Below, piece after piece: positions 16,525 through 25,394 of a stretch of DNA of 43,765 bases. The notes under the pieces are model-generated. The model was not told where the DNA came from, searched no databases, and saw only the letters and a list, made by a program, of their open reading frames with translations. Within the stretch, counting starts at the first letter, position 1. Each line of letters starts with the position of its first letter. A program made the position numbers and the translations under genes. Source of the DNA: Thermodesulfovibrio sp. (lineage in GTDB: Bacteria > Nitrospirota > Thermodesulfovibrionia > Thermodesulfovibrionales > Thermodesulfovibrionaceae); contig JAOAGU010000001.1 in the NCBI GenBank assembly GCA_026415595.1, positions 1 to 43,765 on the forward strand, read 5' to 3'.

Positions 16525-17334
16525 ATGACCATAAGAAAGCCTGCTGTAGCTGGTTATTTTTATCCTTCAAATCCAAGAGAATTAATTTCTGAAATAGAAG
16601 AGTATATGCCCTTACGAGGAACCCTTGACGCTTTAGGTGCTATATCTCCTCATGCTGGATATATCTACTCAGGACATGTGGCAGGTGCGGTTTATTCTAA
16701 AATTAAACCAAAAAATGTTTATATTCTTATTGGACCAAATCATACTGGCTATGGAGCAGATATATCAGTAATGACCGAGGGGCAGTGGGAAATACCCATT
16801 GGGAAAATTGATATTAAGCAAGACCTTTCAAATGCAATAATTGAAAAAGTTGCATTAGCAAAAAAAGACTCTCAGGCTCATCTTTATGAACACTCTCTGG
16901 AGGTTCAGCTTCCCTTCATCTATAAGCTAAATCCTGATGCTAAAATTGTTCCCATTATATTGAAGATGATAGACCTTAAAAGTTCTATAGAGCTTGCAAA
17001 TGCTATATCTTCTGCACTGAAAGAGCTTAATCTTACAGAACAATCAATTATTATTTCAAGTACGGATATGAGTCATTATTTGCCGGATGATTTAGCAAGA
17101 AAGGTTGATTCCTTGGCAACAGAAAAAATAAAAAATTTTGATCCAGAAGGTCTTTACCACACCGTTTTATCCCATAAAATTTCCATGTGTGGATTCCTTC
17201 CAACGGTAACAATGCTATATGCAACAAAAATGCTTGGAGCGAGGGAGGTTCAGATTGTGAAGTATACAACCTCTGCAGAAGTTAGCAGAGATTATGATAA
17301 AGTTGTAGGTTATTTAGGTGCGATTGTCCTCTAA
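16525..17334 (+). CDS. Memo-family protein (AmmeMemoRadiSam system protein B)
   Basis: 269 residues, typical length. It begins RKPAVAGYFYP, with SPHAGYIYSG, GPNHTG, EHSLEVQLPF, STDMSHY and a Cys in MCGFLP. His43, His73 and Cys222 correspond to the metal-binding His49, His81 and Cys244 of human MEMO1 (family knowledge), so the metal site looks intact. In many prokaryotes this gene sits with AMMECR1 and a radical SAM gene; neither is present here. The biochemical role in bacteria is unsettled. It begins 1 nt after dnaB and overlaps the mobA-like gene. Confidence 0.9.
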   Translation: MTIRKPAVAGYFYPSNPRELISEIEEYMPLRGTLDALGAISPHAGYIYSGHVAGAVYSKIKPKNVYILIGPNHTGYGADISVMTEGQWEIPIGKIDIKQDLSNAIIEKVALAKKDSQAHLYEHSLEVQLPFIYKLNPDAKIVPIILKMIDLKSSIELANAISSALKELNLTEQSIIISSTDMSHYLPDDLARKVDSLATEKIKNFDPEGLYHTVLSHKISMCGFLPTVTMLYATKMLGAREVQIVKYTTSAEVSRDYDKVVGYLGAIVL

Positions 17335-17911
17335 ACTTCCTTTAACTTCAGCTATTTTAGCAGGTGGTAAATCAACAAGAATAAAAAAAACAAAATGCTT
17401 GATCACTATAAATAACGAAAAAATAATAGAAATATTACTTAAAAAATTGAAAAATATTTTCCATGAGATTTTCATAATTACAAATTTTCCAGAGCTTTAT
17501 TTCAATTATGGTTATCCTTTAATAGGTGATATATATCCCTTTAAAGGTCCTATGGCAGGGATACATGCAGCAATGAAGAATTCTAAATATGATGTTTTTG
17601 CCTTTGCCTGTGATATGCCATTTATAGAGGAAACATTAATTTTTGAACTTGCAGAAAAACATTTCCTAAAAAATACAGACATTACAGTCTCTTCTTTCAA
17701 AGATAAACTTTATCCCCTACCCGGTATTTATTCAAAACATATTTTCTCTTACATAGAAAATTTATTGTCAGAAGATAAGCTCAGTATGAGGAAATTAATA
17801 CATGATGTTAAGTCTCAAATAATTGAAGTTGCAAAATTAGATAAGGAAGGAGTATCTTTTATTAATATAAACACGCAGGAAGATTTAGAAAATTTAAAAA
17901 GGAGGAATTAA
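17318..17911 (+). CDS. mobA: Molybdenum cofactor guanylyltransferase (MobA-like)
   Basis: 197 residues from GTG 17318 (TTG 17324 is an alternative), overlapping the Memo gene by 17 nt with no clear ribosome binding site. The nucleotidyltransferase motif LAGGKSTRI, GPMAGIHAAM and CDMPFIEETL are typical of MobA. It transfers GMP to molybdopterin for Mo/W enzymes of the DMSO reductase family in the cytosol. The usual LAGGxSxRMG is slightly altered (RIKKTK). Its nearness to tatA fits, since many such enzymes are exported by Tat. Confidence 0.87.
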   Translation: MRLSSKLPLTSAILAGGKSTRIKKTKCLITINNEKIIEILLKKLKNIFHEIFIITNFPELYFNYGYPLIGDIYPFKGPMAGIHAAMKNSKYDVFAFACDMPFIEETLIFELAEKHFLKNTDITVSSFKDKLYPLPGIYSKHIFSYIENLLSEDKLSMRKLIHDVKSQIIEVAKLDKEGVSFININTQEDLENLKRRN

Positions 17912-17912
17912 A

Positions 17913-18101
17913 ATGTTCGGATTAGGAACACAGGAATTACTCATTATTCTTGTAATAGTAATTGTACTTTTTGGTGCAACAAGACTACCCCAAATCGGCA
18001 GAGGAATTGGCGAGGCTATAAAGAACTTTAAAAAGGCAACCTCTGAAAAAGAAGAGATAGATGTAACACCCAAAAAGGAAAATCCAGAAGACAAGAAATA
18101 A
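17913..18101 (+). CDS. tatA: Sec-independent protein translocase subunit TatA
   Basis: 62 residues. MFGLGTQELLIILVIVIVLF forms the single membrane helix; FGATRLPQIGRGIGEAI and the amphipathic helix follow, then a charged tail. TatA multimers form the pore for folded proteins carrying twin-arginine signals. A clear GGAGG precedes it. tatC is not in the window, so this may be an orphan tatA gene. Confidence 0.95.
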   Translation: MFGLGTQELLIILVIVIVLFGATRLPQIGRGIGEAIKNFKKATSEKEEIDVTPKKENPEDKK

Positions 18102-18103
18102 AT

Positions 18104-19195
18104 GTGAGCAGATTTCTTCAGGCAGATATTGATTTAAGAGCTTTAATTCACAACTTTCAGTTTATAAAATCTATCGTAAAAGAAGCTAACCAGAAAAATA
18201 AAATAGTTGCTATTGTTAAAGCAGATGCTTATGGTCATGGAGCAGTAGAGATATCCAGGACCTTACAAAAAGAGAAAGTTGACTATTTAGGAGTAGCCTT
18301 TTATGAAGAGGCTGTTTTGTTAAGAGATGCAGGAATAAACTGCCCAATTTTGCTTCTTTTTGACAGAGAGATTGAAGGCATATTTAAATACAACTTAACC
18401 CCGGTAATATTTGATATAAAGCATGCAGAAAAACTATCAAGGTATGCAAAAAAGAAGAATGTAGTGTTTTCAGTACATGTTAAAGTAGAGACAGGTATGG
18501 GAAGGCTTGGACTCTATAAAAATATCTGTGAGCAGGTTATAAAAATTGCTAATATGCCTAATTTAAAACTGGAAGGAGTAATGAGTCATCTATCTGTAGC
18601 TGAGGATCGTGATTGGAGCTTGCAACAGATAAATAAATTAAAAGAATTGAAAAATTGTCTTAAAACCTTAAGAATTAATCCTATATTCCATATTGCCAAT
18701 TCTGCTGGGCTTTTTTTAGACAAAGCACTATTTGATGCTGTGAGACCTGGACTTATTTTGTATGGTTATGCAACAAATAGAAGTCTACAAGGTATAACAC
18801 CTTGTATGACAGTAAAAACTAAAATTCTTGATATAAGAAGACTTCCTAAAAATACTCCCATAAGTTATGGAAAAACTTTCATAACTAAAAGAGACAGCCT
18901 TATTGGTGTTATACCCATAGGATATGCTGATGGATATTTCAGAAGATTAAGTAATAGAGGCTTTATGATTGTAAAGGGCAAAAAAGCCCCTGTAGTTGGT
19001 ACAGTCTGCATGGACCTTACAATGATTGATCTTACAGAAATTCAGGAAGCAAAAATAGGAGATGAAGTAATAATACTTGGAAGTTCTGGAGAAGAAAAAA
19101 TTACAGCATGGGACATTGCTGATTGGTCAGATACAATTGCCTACGAAGTTTTAACATCTCTTGGAAGCAAAGCCAAAAGAAAATATATCTATTAA
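18104..19195 (+). CDS. alr: Alanine racemase
   Basis: 363 residues from a GTG two bases after the tatA stop. Lys39 in AIVKADAYGHG is the PLP lysine. The second catalytic region ISYGKTF and IGYADGY carries the tyrosine, and MDLTMIDLT is the late signature. It makes D-alanine for peptidoglycan in the cytosol. It lies in the same rightward run as tatA and the aminotransferase. Confidence 0.96.
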   Translation: MSRFLQADIDLRALIHNFQFIKSIVKEANQKNKIVAIVKADAYGHGAVEISRTLQKEKVDYLGVAFYEEAVLLRDAGINCPILLLFDREIEGIFKYNLTPVIFDIKHAEKLSRYAKKKNVVFSVHVKVETGMGRLGLYKNICEQVIKIANMPNLKLEGVMSHLSVAEDRDWSLQQINKLKELKNCLKTLRINPIFHIANSAGLFLDKALFDAVRPGLILYGYATNRSLQGITPCMTVKTKILDIRRLPKNTPISYGKTFITKRDSLIGVIPIGYADGYFRRLSNRGFMIVKGKKAPVVGTVCMDLTMIDLTEIQEAKIGDEVIILGSSGEEKITAWDIADWSDTIAYEVLTSLGSKAKRKYIY

Positions 19196-19211
19196 AGGGA
19201 GGTAATAGAAA

Positions 19212-20402
19212 ATGATTTCTGAAAGAGCAAAGAAAGTTAAACCGTCACCAACTCTTGCCGTTGACTCAAAAGCAAAGGAAATGAAAACGAAAGGTTTAGA
19301 TGTTGTAAATTTTGGTGTAGGAGAGCCAGATTTTGATACCCCTGAGCATATTAAAGAATCAGCCATAAAAGCAATAAAAGATGGATTCACAAAATATACT
19401 CCCGTTGGTGGAATTGATGAACTTAAAGAAGCAATTATTGAAAAACTTGAAAAGGAAAATGGTCTTAAATATAAAAAAGAAAATATTCTTGTCTCCTGCG
19501 GAGCTAAACACTCTCTTTATAACATTGCTCAGGCACTGTTTGGTCCTGGAGATGAAGTAATAATACCAGCACCTTACTGGGTATCATATCCGGATCAGGT
19601 TTTGCTCAATGATGCAACGCCAGTGATTGTAGATACTTACGAGAAAGATGATTTTATGCTATTACCCGAAGCTTTAAAAGAAAAAATAACACCTAATACA
19701 AAAGCTATTATAATAAACTCTCCGTCAAATCCCACAGGTTTTATTTATGATGAAAAAACTTTACAAGCAATAGCTGAAATAGCCCTCAAAAACAATCTTT
19801 ATATAATATCTGACGAGATTTACGAAAAACTTATTTATGATAACAATAAACATATAAGTATAGCCTCTTTCAGTGAAGAAATAAAGGAAAAAACAATTGT
19901 CGTAAATGGTTTAAGTAAATCTCACGCCATGACAGGATGGAGAATAGGATATGCTGCAGGACCTGTTGAAATTATAAAGGCAATGACAAACATTCAGAGT
20001 CAGTCCACATCAAATCCTACATCAATAGCTCAAAAAGCAGCAGTTGCTGCATTGAAGGGTCCTCAGGATTTTGTTGAGATAATGAGAAAAGAGTTTGAAA
20101 AAAGAAGAAACTATCTTGTAGATGAATTGAACAAAATTTTTGGAATTTCCTGTAAAATGCCAAAGGGAGCCTTTTATGCATTTCCTAATGTCAACAAAAT
20201 TCTATCCAAAAAAGTAAACTCATATGAAATTAATTCATCTATGGATTTAAGCATTTATCTTCTTGAGAAAGCACAGGTTGCCCTTGTCCCTGGCTCTGCC
20301 TTCGGAGCTGAAGGTTATATTAGAATATCCTACGCTACAAGTATAGATAATCTTAAGAAAGGTATAGAAAGAATAAAAAAAGCCTTGGAAGAAATTTCAT
20401 GA
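19212..20402 (+). CDS. aspC: PLP-dependent class I aminotransferase (aspartate aminotransferase-like)
   Basis: 396 residues. Signatures: GVGEPDFDTPEHIKE, SPSNPTG, SDEIYEKL, the PLP Lys236 in NGLSKSHAMTGWRIGY, and RISYAT with the carboxylate-binding Arg. This is the class I-gamma group, which includes thermophile aspartate aminotransferases and some prephenate aminotransferases; the exact substrate is not determined. A GGGAGG site precedes the ATG. It overlaps era by 4 nt. Confidence 0.9.
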   Translation: MISERAKKVKPSPTLAVDSKAKEMKTKGLDVVNFGVGEPDFDTPEHIKESAIKAIKDGFTKYTPVGGIDELKEAIIEKLEKENGLKYKKENILVSCGAKHSLYNIAQALFGPGDEVIIPAPYWVSYPDQVLLNDATPVIVDTYEKDDFMLLPEALKEKITPNTKAIIINSPSNPTGFIYDEKTLQAIAEIALKNNLYIISDEIYEKLIYDNNKHISIASFSEEIKEKTIVVNGLSKSHAMTGWRIGYAAGPVEIIKAMTNIQSQSTSNPTSIAQKAAVAALKGPQDFVEIMRKEFEKRRNYLVDELNKIFGISCKMPKGAFYAFPNVNKILSKKVNSYEINSSMDLSIYLLEKAQVALVPGSAFGAEGYIRISYATSIDNLKKGIERIKKALEEIS

Positions 20403-21277
20403 ATGAATTTAAATTTGGATATGTTGCTTTAATTGGAAAACCAAACGTGGGAAAATCTACCCTTCTTAATACAATTTTAGGGGAGAAAGTTTCTATAGTT
20501 ACTGAAAAACCTCAAACAACTCGTAATAAGATAATTGGAATAAAAAATACTTCCAATGCTCAGATAGTTTTTGTTGATACTCCAGGTATGCATAGACCAA
20601 AGCATAAACTTGGAGAGTTTATGGTGAAACAATGTCATGAGGCAATGGAATTAGTAGATATGATTATTCTTATGGTTGAGCCTGAACCTCCTAAGGAAGC
20701 TGATCTATTAATTATTGAAAAATTAAGGAAAATAAATAAACCTGTTATTCTTGCAATAAATAAAATAGATACAATAATGAAACAGCAGCTTTTACCGTTG
20801 ATTGATTTATATAAAGACCTTTTTCCATTTAAGGAAATCATACCAATTTCTGCTTTAAAAAATGACGGAGTTGACAGACTCCTTGATAGGATAATTTCTT
20901 ATTTACCAAAGGGAGAAAAACTATATCCCGAAGATATGCTGACAGACATGACAGAGCGATTTATTGTTGCTGAATTTCTAAGAGAAAAAATAATTAAATA
21001 TACAGAAGATGAAATTCCTTACTCTGTTGCAGTAGATATTGAAAAATGGGAAGAAAGCGAGACTCTGCTCAGAATAGGAGCTAATATTTATGTTGAAAGA
21101 GAAGGTCAAAAAATTATTATAATAGGTAAAAAAGGAGAAAAACTTAAAAAAATTGCTACAGAAGCAAGGCTTGATATGGAAAGGCTTTTAGGCATAAAAA
21201 TTTTTCTTGAAGTATGGGTAAAAGTTAGAAAAAAATGGAGACAAAAAGAAATATTATTAAAATCATTGGGGTATTAA
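20399..21277 (+). CDS. era: GTPase Era
   Basis: 292 residues. GTPase motifs GKPNVGKST, the switch region QTTRN, DTPGMH and NKID are followed by the C-terminal KH domain around IIIIGKKGEKLKKI. It binds the 3' end of 16S rRNA and assists 30S assembly. It starts in an ATGA overlap with the aminotransferase gene; the nuclease gene starts 1 nt after its stop. Confidence 0.97.
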   Translation: MNEFKFGYVALIGKPNVGKSTLLNTILGEKVSIVTEKPQTTRNKIIGIKNTSNAQIVFVDTPGMHRPKHKLGEFMVKQCHEAMELVDMIILMVEPEPPKEADLLIIEKLRKINKPVILAINKIDTIMKQQLLPLIDLYKDLFPFKEIIPISALKNDGVDRLLDRIISYLPKGEKLYPEDMLTDMTERFIVAEFLREKIIKYTEDEIPYSVAVDIEKWEESETLLRIGANIYVEREGQKIIIIGKKGEKLKKIATEARLDMERLLGIKIFLEVWVKVRKKWRQKEILLKSLGY

Positions 21278-21278
21278 A

Positions 21279-21731
21279 ATGTTGATAGAAATGAAAGTAG
21301 AAGGATTGCTTTTTGATCCAAGAAGTGGTATGTATATTCTTTTACTTCAACAAGTAGATGGCGATGAAACTCTTCCTATATGGATTGGAAAACCTGAGGC
21401 TGATTCTATAGCATTAGCCTTAGGTAAAGTAATAACACCAAGACCTTTAACTCATGACTTGATTAAAAATATATTAGAAGAGTTAGAGGTAAAAATAACA
21501 AAAATTGTAATTACTGATCTAATTGATAACACCTATTATGCCTTGATATATGCCTTTGATGGAATAAAAGAAAAAACCATTGACTCCCGGCCTTCCGATG
21601 CTGTAGCCTTAGCCTTAAGAGTTCAAGCTCCCATATTTGTTGAAGAGGGGATTTTTGAATTAAGAAAAGGCGATGAATTAGAAGAATGGCTTAAAAATTT
21701 AAAGCCTGAAGATTTCGGCAATATTATGTAG
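21279..21731 (+). CDS. Bifunctional nuclease family protein (BFN/DUF151)
   Basis: 150 residues. It starts with MLIEMKVEGLLFDP and contains LPIWIGKPEADSIALAL, RPLTHDL and SRPSDAVALALR, all hallmarks of the DUF151 bifunctional nuclease domain. The founding plant protein has RNase and DNase activity; the bacterial function is little studied. It sits between era and recO, which would fit a nucleic-acid role. It lacks the UvrB/UvrC-like tail some members carry. Confidence 0.9.
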   Translation: MLIEMKVEGLLFDPRSGMYILLLQQVDGDETLPIWIGKPEADSIALALGKVITPRPLTHDLIKNILEELEVKITKIVITDLIDNTYYALIYAFDGIKEKTIDSRPSDAVALALRVQAPIFVEEGIFELRKGDELEEWLKNLKPEDFGNIM

Positions 21732-21735
21732 TTTG

Positions 21736-22461
21736 ATGATATATTCCTCTGAAGCTATTGTCCTTGAAAATAAAGAATACGGTGAAGCAGATTTAATCGT
21801 AACTTATCTAACAAGAGAATTTGGTATTTTAGACCTTTTTGCTAAAAGTCCAAGAAAAATTAAAAGTAGATTCGGAAGTTCCCTTGAACCTTTGACTTAC
21901 TCCAAGATTTCTTTTATCGGAAGAGAGGATAAACTTCAAAAAATTATACAATCTGATATTTTATATCCTTTTCAAAAAATTAGAGAAAATTATAAAACTC
22001 TTTTAAAATTAGCTGAGATAGTAAGATGGATTATTCAATTTTCTCCCAAGAAAGAGAAAAATCCAGAATTATTTAATCTGATGCTTACTGTTTTGAAGGA
22101 AATTGAAAATAGTAATAAGCATGAAAATTATATACTTTTTTTAAAAATCAAGATTTTAAGCATATTAGGATATCTTCCCGATATTAGGTACTGTGGCGTG
22201 TGCGGAAAAATGTTAAATGGAGAACATTACTATCTAAAGGGGTTTATTCTATGCAGTAATTGTTTATATAAAAATGGTTTTGAGGATATAGATAACAAAA
22301 CAAAGGACTCATACATGATTCCAAGAGGTGTTATGAATTTTTTAAATTCTTTCTTAAAATGGCAACTCCCCTATTTAGAAAGAGTTAAAATTAATGAAAA
22401 ATTAATGAATCAGGTGGAAAGTTTCATAAAAAAGCATATCTCTCTTACTGTTAAATTATGA
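21736..22461 (+). CDS. recO: DNA repair protein RecO
   Basis: 241 residues from ATG 21736; a TTG three bases earlier is in frame and less likely. The N-terminal OB fold contains IVLENKEYGEADLIVTYLT and GILDLFAK. The helical C-terminal domain has a four-Cys zinc finger (CGVCG ... LCSNC). It acts in the RecFOR pathway, loading RecA on SSB-coated DNA. It follows the nuclease gene without a clear ribosome binding site, suggesting coupled translation. Confidence 0.93.
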   Translation: MIYSSEAIVLENKEYGEADLIVTYLTREFGILDLFAKSPRKIKSRFGSSLEPLTYSKISFIGREDKLQKIIQSDILYPFQKIRENYKTLLKLAEIVRWIIQFSPKKEKNPELFNLMLTVLKEIENSNKHENYILFLKIKILSILGYLPDIRYCGVCGKMLNGEHYYLKGFILCSNCLYKNGFEDIDNKTKDSYMIPRGVMNFLNSFLKWQLPYLERVKINEKLMNQVESFIKKHISLTVKL

Positions 22462-22501
22462 TATTATAATAAAAAGAGAAAGATATTTAGCGGAGGAATA
22501 A

Positions 22502-22669
22502 ATGAAAGAACAAAAGCCAATGTGTGTAATATGTGCTTGGAAAGCAACATGTCAAAAACAATTTTCATTAAAAGCAGGGCAAAAATGTCCAGATTTTGTA
22601 AGAGATGTCACAATAAAAATTGAAGAAGAGGAGGATAAAGAAGAAGAGATTGAGAAAAAGGATAAATAA
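22502..22669 (+). CDS. Small four-cysteine protein of unknown function
   Basis: 55 residues, behind a good GGAGG at 5-nt spacing, in the gap between recO and the marC-like gene. Cys8, Cys11, Cys17 and Cys29 form CVICAWKATC plus KCPDF, a layout suited to a zinc or iron-sulfur site. The C-terminal 16 residues are almost all Glu, Lys and Asp. I know similar short uncharacterised proteins from other bacteria but no assigned role. Too short for routine ORF calling, yet start site, spacing and composition support a real gene. Confidence 0.75.
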   Translation: MKEQKPMCVICAWKATCQKQFSLKAGQKCPDFVRDVTIKIEEEEDKEEEIEKKDK

Positions 22670-22686
22670 TAACGGTATCCTCCTAA

Positions 22687-23277
22687 ATGGAATTTTTTAA
22701 CTCCTTTTTACTCACTTTTATTCCTCTTTTTGTTGCTATTGATGCACCTGGTATCTTACCTATCTATATCTCCTTAGTAGAGGGAATACCTGATAATCAA
22801 AAGAAGAGAATTGCCAGACAGTCAGTTATAACTGCTTTTTTTGTAGCTCTCTCATTTCTATTCCTTGGGAATATTTTTTTTTCAATTCTCGGAATAGCAT
22901 TGGAAGATTTTATGATAGCAGGTGGTATTCTACTGTTAATTTTATCAATCTCTGAGATATTAAGAGTAAAAGAAAGGGAATTTGCTATAACTGACACATT
23001 GGGAGTTGTGCCAATAGGAACACCTCTTTTAGCAGGACCAGCCACACTAACTACTTTGATTATTCTTGCAGGCACTTATGGATATCCAATAGTAATATTT
23101 TCTCTTTTTCTTAATCTTTTAATCGCATGGATAATGCTTGAAAAGGCTCAGAGTTTAGTAAAAATTTTTGGTATTTATGGTATAAAGGCTTTTGCAAAGG
23201 TTATGGCTTTACTTTTAAGTGCAATAGCAATAAGCTTAATCAAAAGAGGATTGATAAAAATTTTAAATTTGGCATAA
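22687..23277 (+). CDS. MarC family membrane protein (UPF0056)
   Basis: 196 residues with six predicted membrane segments. It begins FFNSFLLTFIPLFVAIDAPG, typical of the family, and contains VPIGTPLLAGPATLTTLI, its central signature. It is an inner-membrane protein; the original link to antibiotic resistance was not upheld, and function remains unknown. It is 17 nt after the small Cys protein, with no obvious ribosome binding site. Confidence 0.88.
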   Translation: MEFFNSFLLTFIPLFVAIDAPGILPIYISLVEGIPDNQKKRIARQSVITAFFVALSFLFLGNIFFSILGIALEDFMIAGGILLLILSISEILRVKEREFAITDTLGVVPIGTPLLAGPATLTTLIILAGTYGYPIVIFSLFLNLLIAWIMLEKAQSLVKIFGIYGIKAFAKVMALLLSAIAISLIKRGLIKILNLA

Positions 23278-23281
23278 TTTA

Positions 23282-23794
23282 ATGAGGGGATTAATACACA
23301 TATATACAGGCGAAGGTAAAGGAAAAACAACTGCAGCAGTAGGTTTAACAATTAGAGCAATCGGAAACGGACTCAAGGTCCTATTTGTTCAATTCATAAA
23401 AGAAAGTTTTAGTGGTGAAATCTCTATTTTAAGTAAATTTCCCGAACTAATAGATATTTATAAATGTAGTACTGGATTTGTACATGAAGAAAAAAAGATA
23501 AATCAAAGAGAAAAAATAAAAAGTTGCATTGAAGAATTAAAGATTAAAATCAAAACCGAAAAATATGACATGATAGTTTTTGATGAGTTGGCAGTAGCAA
23601 TAAACTTAGGCTTAATATCAAAAGATGAGACAGAAAATTTTCTGTCTCTTATCAATAAAAACACGGAGATTATCATTACAGGAAGAGGTGCACCGCAATG
23701 GCTTATTGACAAAGCAGATTTAGTAACAGAAATGAAAAAAATCAAACATTACTTTGAAAAAGGAATTTCAGCTCGAAAGGGGATAGAGTATTGA
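23282..23794 (+). CDS. cobO: Cob(I)yrinic acid a,c-diamide adenosyltransferase (CobO/BtuR type)
   Basis: 170 residues. P-loop GEGKGKTT (10-17), VLFVQFIKE, FDELAVAINLGL and ITGRGAPQWLIDKADLVTEM match the CobA/CobO/BtuR family. It attaches the 5'-deoxyadenosyl group to reduced corrinoid in the cytosol, for synthesis or salvage of adenosylcobalamin. The gene is followed, in a 1-nt overlap, by a histidine phosphatase that may be CobC. A perfect 22-bp palindrome lies within it (23627-23648). Confidence 0.92.
   Translation: MRGLIHIYTGEGKGKTTAAVGLTIRAIGNGLKVLFVQFIKESFSGEISILSKFPELIDIYKCSTGFVHEEKKINQREKIKSCIEELKIKIKTEKYDMIVFDELAVAINLGLISKDETENFLSLINKNTEIIITGRGAPQWLIDKADLVTEMKKIKHYFEKGISARKGIEY
23627..23648. 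repeat. Perfect 22-bp palindrome inside cobO
   Basis: Two exact arms, GAGACAGAAAA and TTTTCTGTCTC, meet without a spacer. It lies in coding sequence for a DETENFLSL stretch. Confidence 0.7.
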
Positions 23795-24420
23795 TGAAAC
23801 CTTATACTGTAGTGTATCTGTTAAGGCATGGTGAGACAGATGGTCCTAAAAGGGTCTATAAGGGGCATATTGACGTGCCTCTCAGTAAAAGAGGAGTAGA
23901 ACAGGTTGAGAAGGTAGCAGAGAAATTAAAACATGTAATTGCTAAATATCCATTCGAAAAAACAATAATTCTCTCTTCACCACTAAAAAGAGCTGTTAAA
24001 ACTGCTGAAATCATTGGTGAAGCCCTATCAATAGAGATAATTCCGATGGAAATACTTAAGGAAAGAAGTTTTGGTAAATGGGAAGGAATGTCTTTAGATG
24101 AGATTGTCTCTGCCTATCCTGACGATTTTGAACGATGGAGACAAAATCCTGCAAAATTTTCGCCTCCAGAAGGTGAAAGCACACTTGATGTGAGTAATAG
24201 AGCAAAAAGGGCAATTGAGCATATTTTGAAAGAATACAAAGACCATAGAGTATTGATAACAGCTCACGGAGGTATAAATAGGGTTATTCTTTGTAATCTT
24301 TTAAATATTCCTCTTGAGAACATATTCAAGATTGAGCAAGATTTTGCTTGTGTAAACATCATAGAATTCTATGATAAATTTCCGGTAGTAAAGCTAATAA
24401 ATGGTGTTTTCTGGAGATGA
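23794..24420 (+). CDS. Histidine phosphatase family protein (possible alpha-ribazole phosphatase)
   Basis: 208 residues from ATG 23794, whose A is the last base of the cobO stop; a TTG three bases earlier is the alternative. RHGET (11-15) carries the phospho-accepting His, SSPLKRAVKTAE the second Arg, ERSFGKWEG the acid and TAHGG the second His, so all catalytic residues are present. The family includes phosphoglycerate mutase and CobC. Coupling to cobO makes alpha-ribazole phosphatase the best guess, but sequence alone does not prove it. It overlaps lpxK by 4 nt. Confidence 0.85.
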   Translation: MKPYTVVYLLRHGETDGPKRVYKGHIDVPLSKRGVEQVEKVAEKLKHVIAKYPFEKTIILSSPLKRAVKTAEIIGEALSIEIIPMEILKERSFGKWEGMSLDEIVSAYPDDFERWRQNPAKFSPPEGESTLDVSNRAKRAIEHILKEYKDHRVLITAHGGINRVILCNLLNIPLENIFKIEQDFACVNIIEFYDKFPVVKLINGVFWR

Positions 24421-25394
24421 ATTTTATTGAAAAAATATATCTCTTTTTTTATCTGAGAAAAAAAAGGAGAGACCTGCAAAATCAAAAAAGACTGACTTTT
24501 CCTGTCGTAAGTATTGGTAATATTACCTTAGGTGGAACAGGGAAAACTCCTTTTACAATGACCTTAGCAAAAGAGTCTATCAAGAGAAACTTCACACCTA
24601 TTATCCTAACAAGAGGTTATAGAGGAAAGCTTAAAGGTCCTTTGGTAGTTTTGATGAGTTACAGCGCAAAAGATGTAGGAGACGAACCATTATTAATGGC
24701 TACAGAGGGCTTAACTGTAATAAAGAGTATTGACAGATATGAAGGGGGTATCTTTGCAATAAAGGAGTTTAGACTTACAAAAAAGGATAAAGTTTTTTTT
24801 ATTCTTGATGACGGATTTCAACATTGGAGGCTTTACAGGGACTTAAATATCCTGCTTATTGATGGCAGCCTTCCTTTACTAAGGAGTAAACTATTTCCTC
24901 TTGGAATTCTCAGATCTCCTCTAAATGAATTAGATGAGGCAGATTTTGTTTTCATAACCAAAGAGAGAAACGAGGAACTGAGGCTCTATTTAGACAACTT
25001 CAGTTCTGTAGATCACTATTATGCTCCTCTAAGAATAAAAGGTTTCTACAACGTAGTTGGTGATGCTATAGAACCATACGGTAAAAGTGCTTTTGTTTTT
25101 GCAGGAATTGGAAATTTTGATTTTTTTTTGGAAAGCTTAAGAAGATCAAGGATTGAAATATTGGGATTTAAAAAATTTATTGACCACAAATTTTACAGTA
25201 AGCAAAATCTTAAGGAAATAAAAAAAATAGCAAAAGAGGCAGAACTAATAATCACAACCAAAAAGGACTTTGTTAAGATAAGGGATTATATTGATATTTT
25301 TGAGGGAAGACTCTGTTATCCTGAAATATATTTAGAAATAGAGGAGGATGCATTAGAGAAAATTTTTTCAAAGCTTGAAAAGTTATTTATTTAA
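24417..25394 (+). CDS. lpxK: Tetraacyldisaccharide 4'-kinase LpxK
   Basis: 325 residues. An N-terminal membrane-associated stretch is followed by VVSIGNITLGGTGKTP (P-loop about 39-45), LTRGYRGK and DDGFQHW, which are LpxK hallmarks. It phosphorylates the lipid A precursor on the inner face of the inner membrane. This is direct evidence for an LPS-bearing outer membrane. It starts in an ATGA overlap, and its stop overlaps that of the converging SDR gene. Confidence 0.95.
   Translation: MNFIEKIYLFFYLRKKRRDLQNQKRLTFPVVSIGNITLGGTGKTPFTMTLAKESIKRNFTPIILTRGYRGKLKGPLVVLMSYSAKDVGDEPLLMATEGLTVIKSIDRYEGGIFAIKEFRLTKKDKVFFILDDGFQHWRLYRDLNILLIDGSLPLLRSKLFPLGILRSPLNELDEADFVFITKERNEELRLYLDNFSSVDHYYAPLRIKGFYNVVGDAIEPYGKSAFVFAGIGNFDFFLESLRRSRIEILGFKKFIDHKFYSKQNLKEIKKIAKEAELIITTKKDFVKIRDYIDIFEGRLCYPEIYLEIEEDALEKIFSKLEKLFI

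Noticed and set aside
22462..22500. TATAAT (22465-22470) after recO as a promoter for the small Cys protein
   Set aside because: No acceptable -35 at 16-18 nt; it may work but I do not call it.
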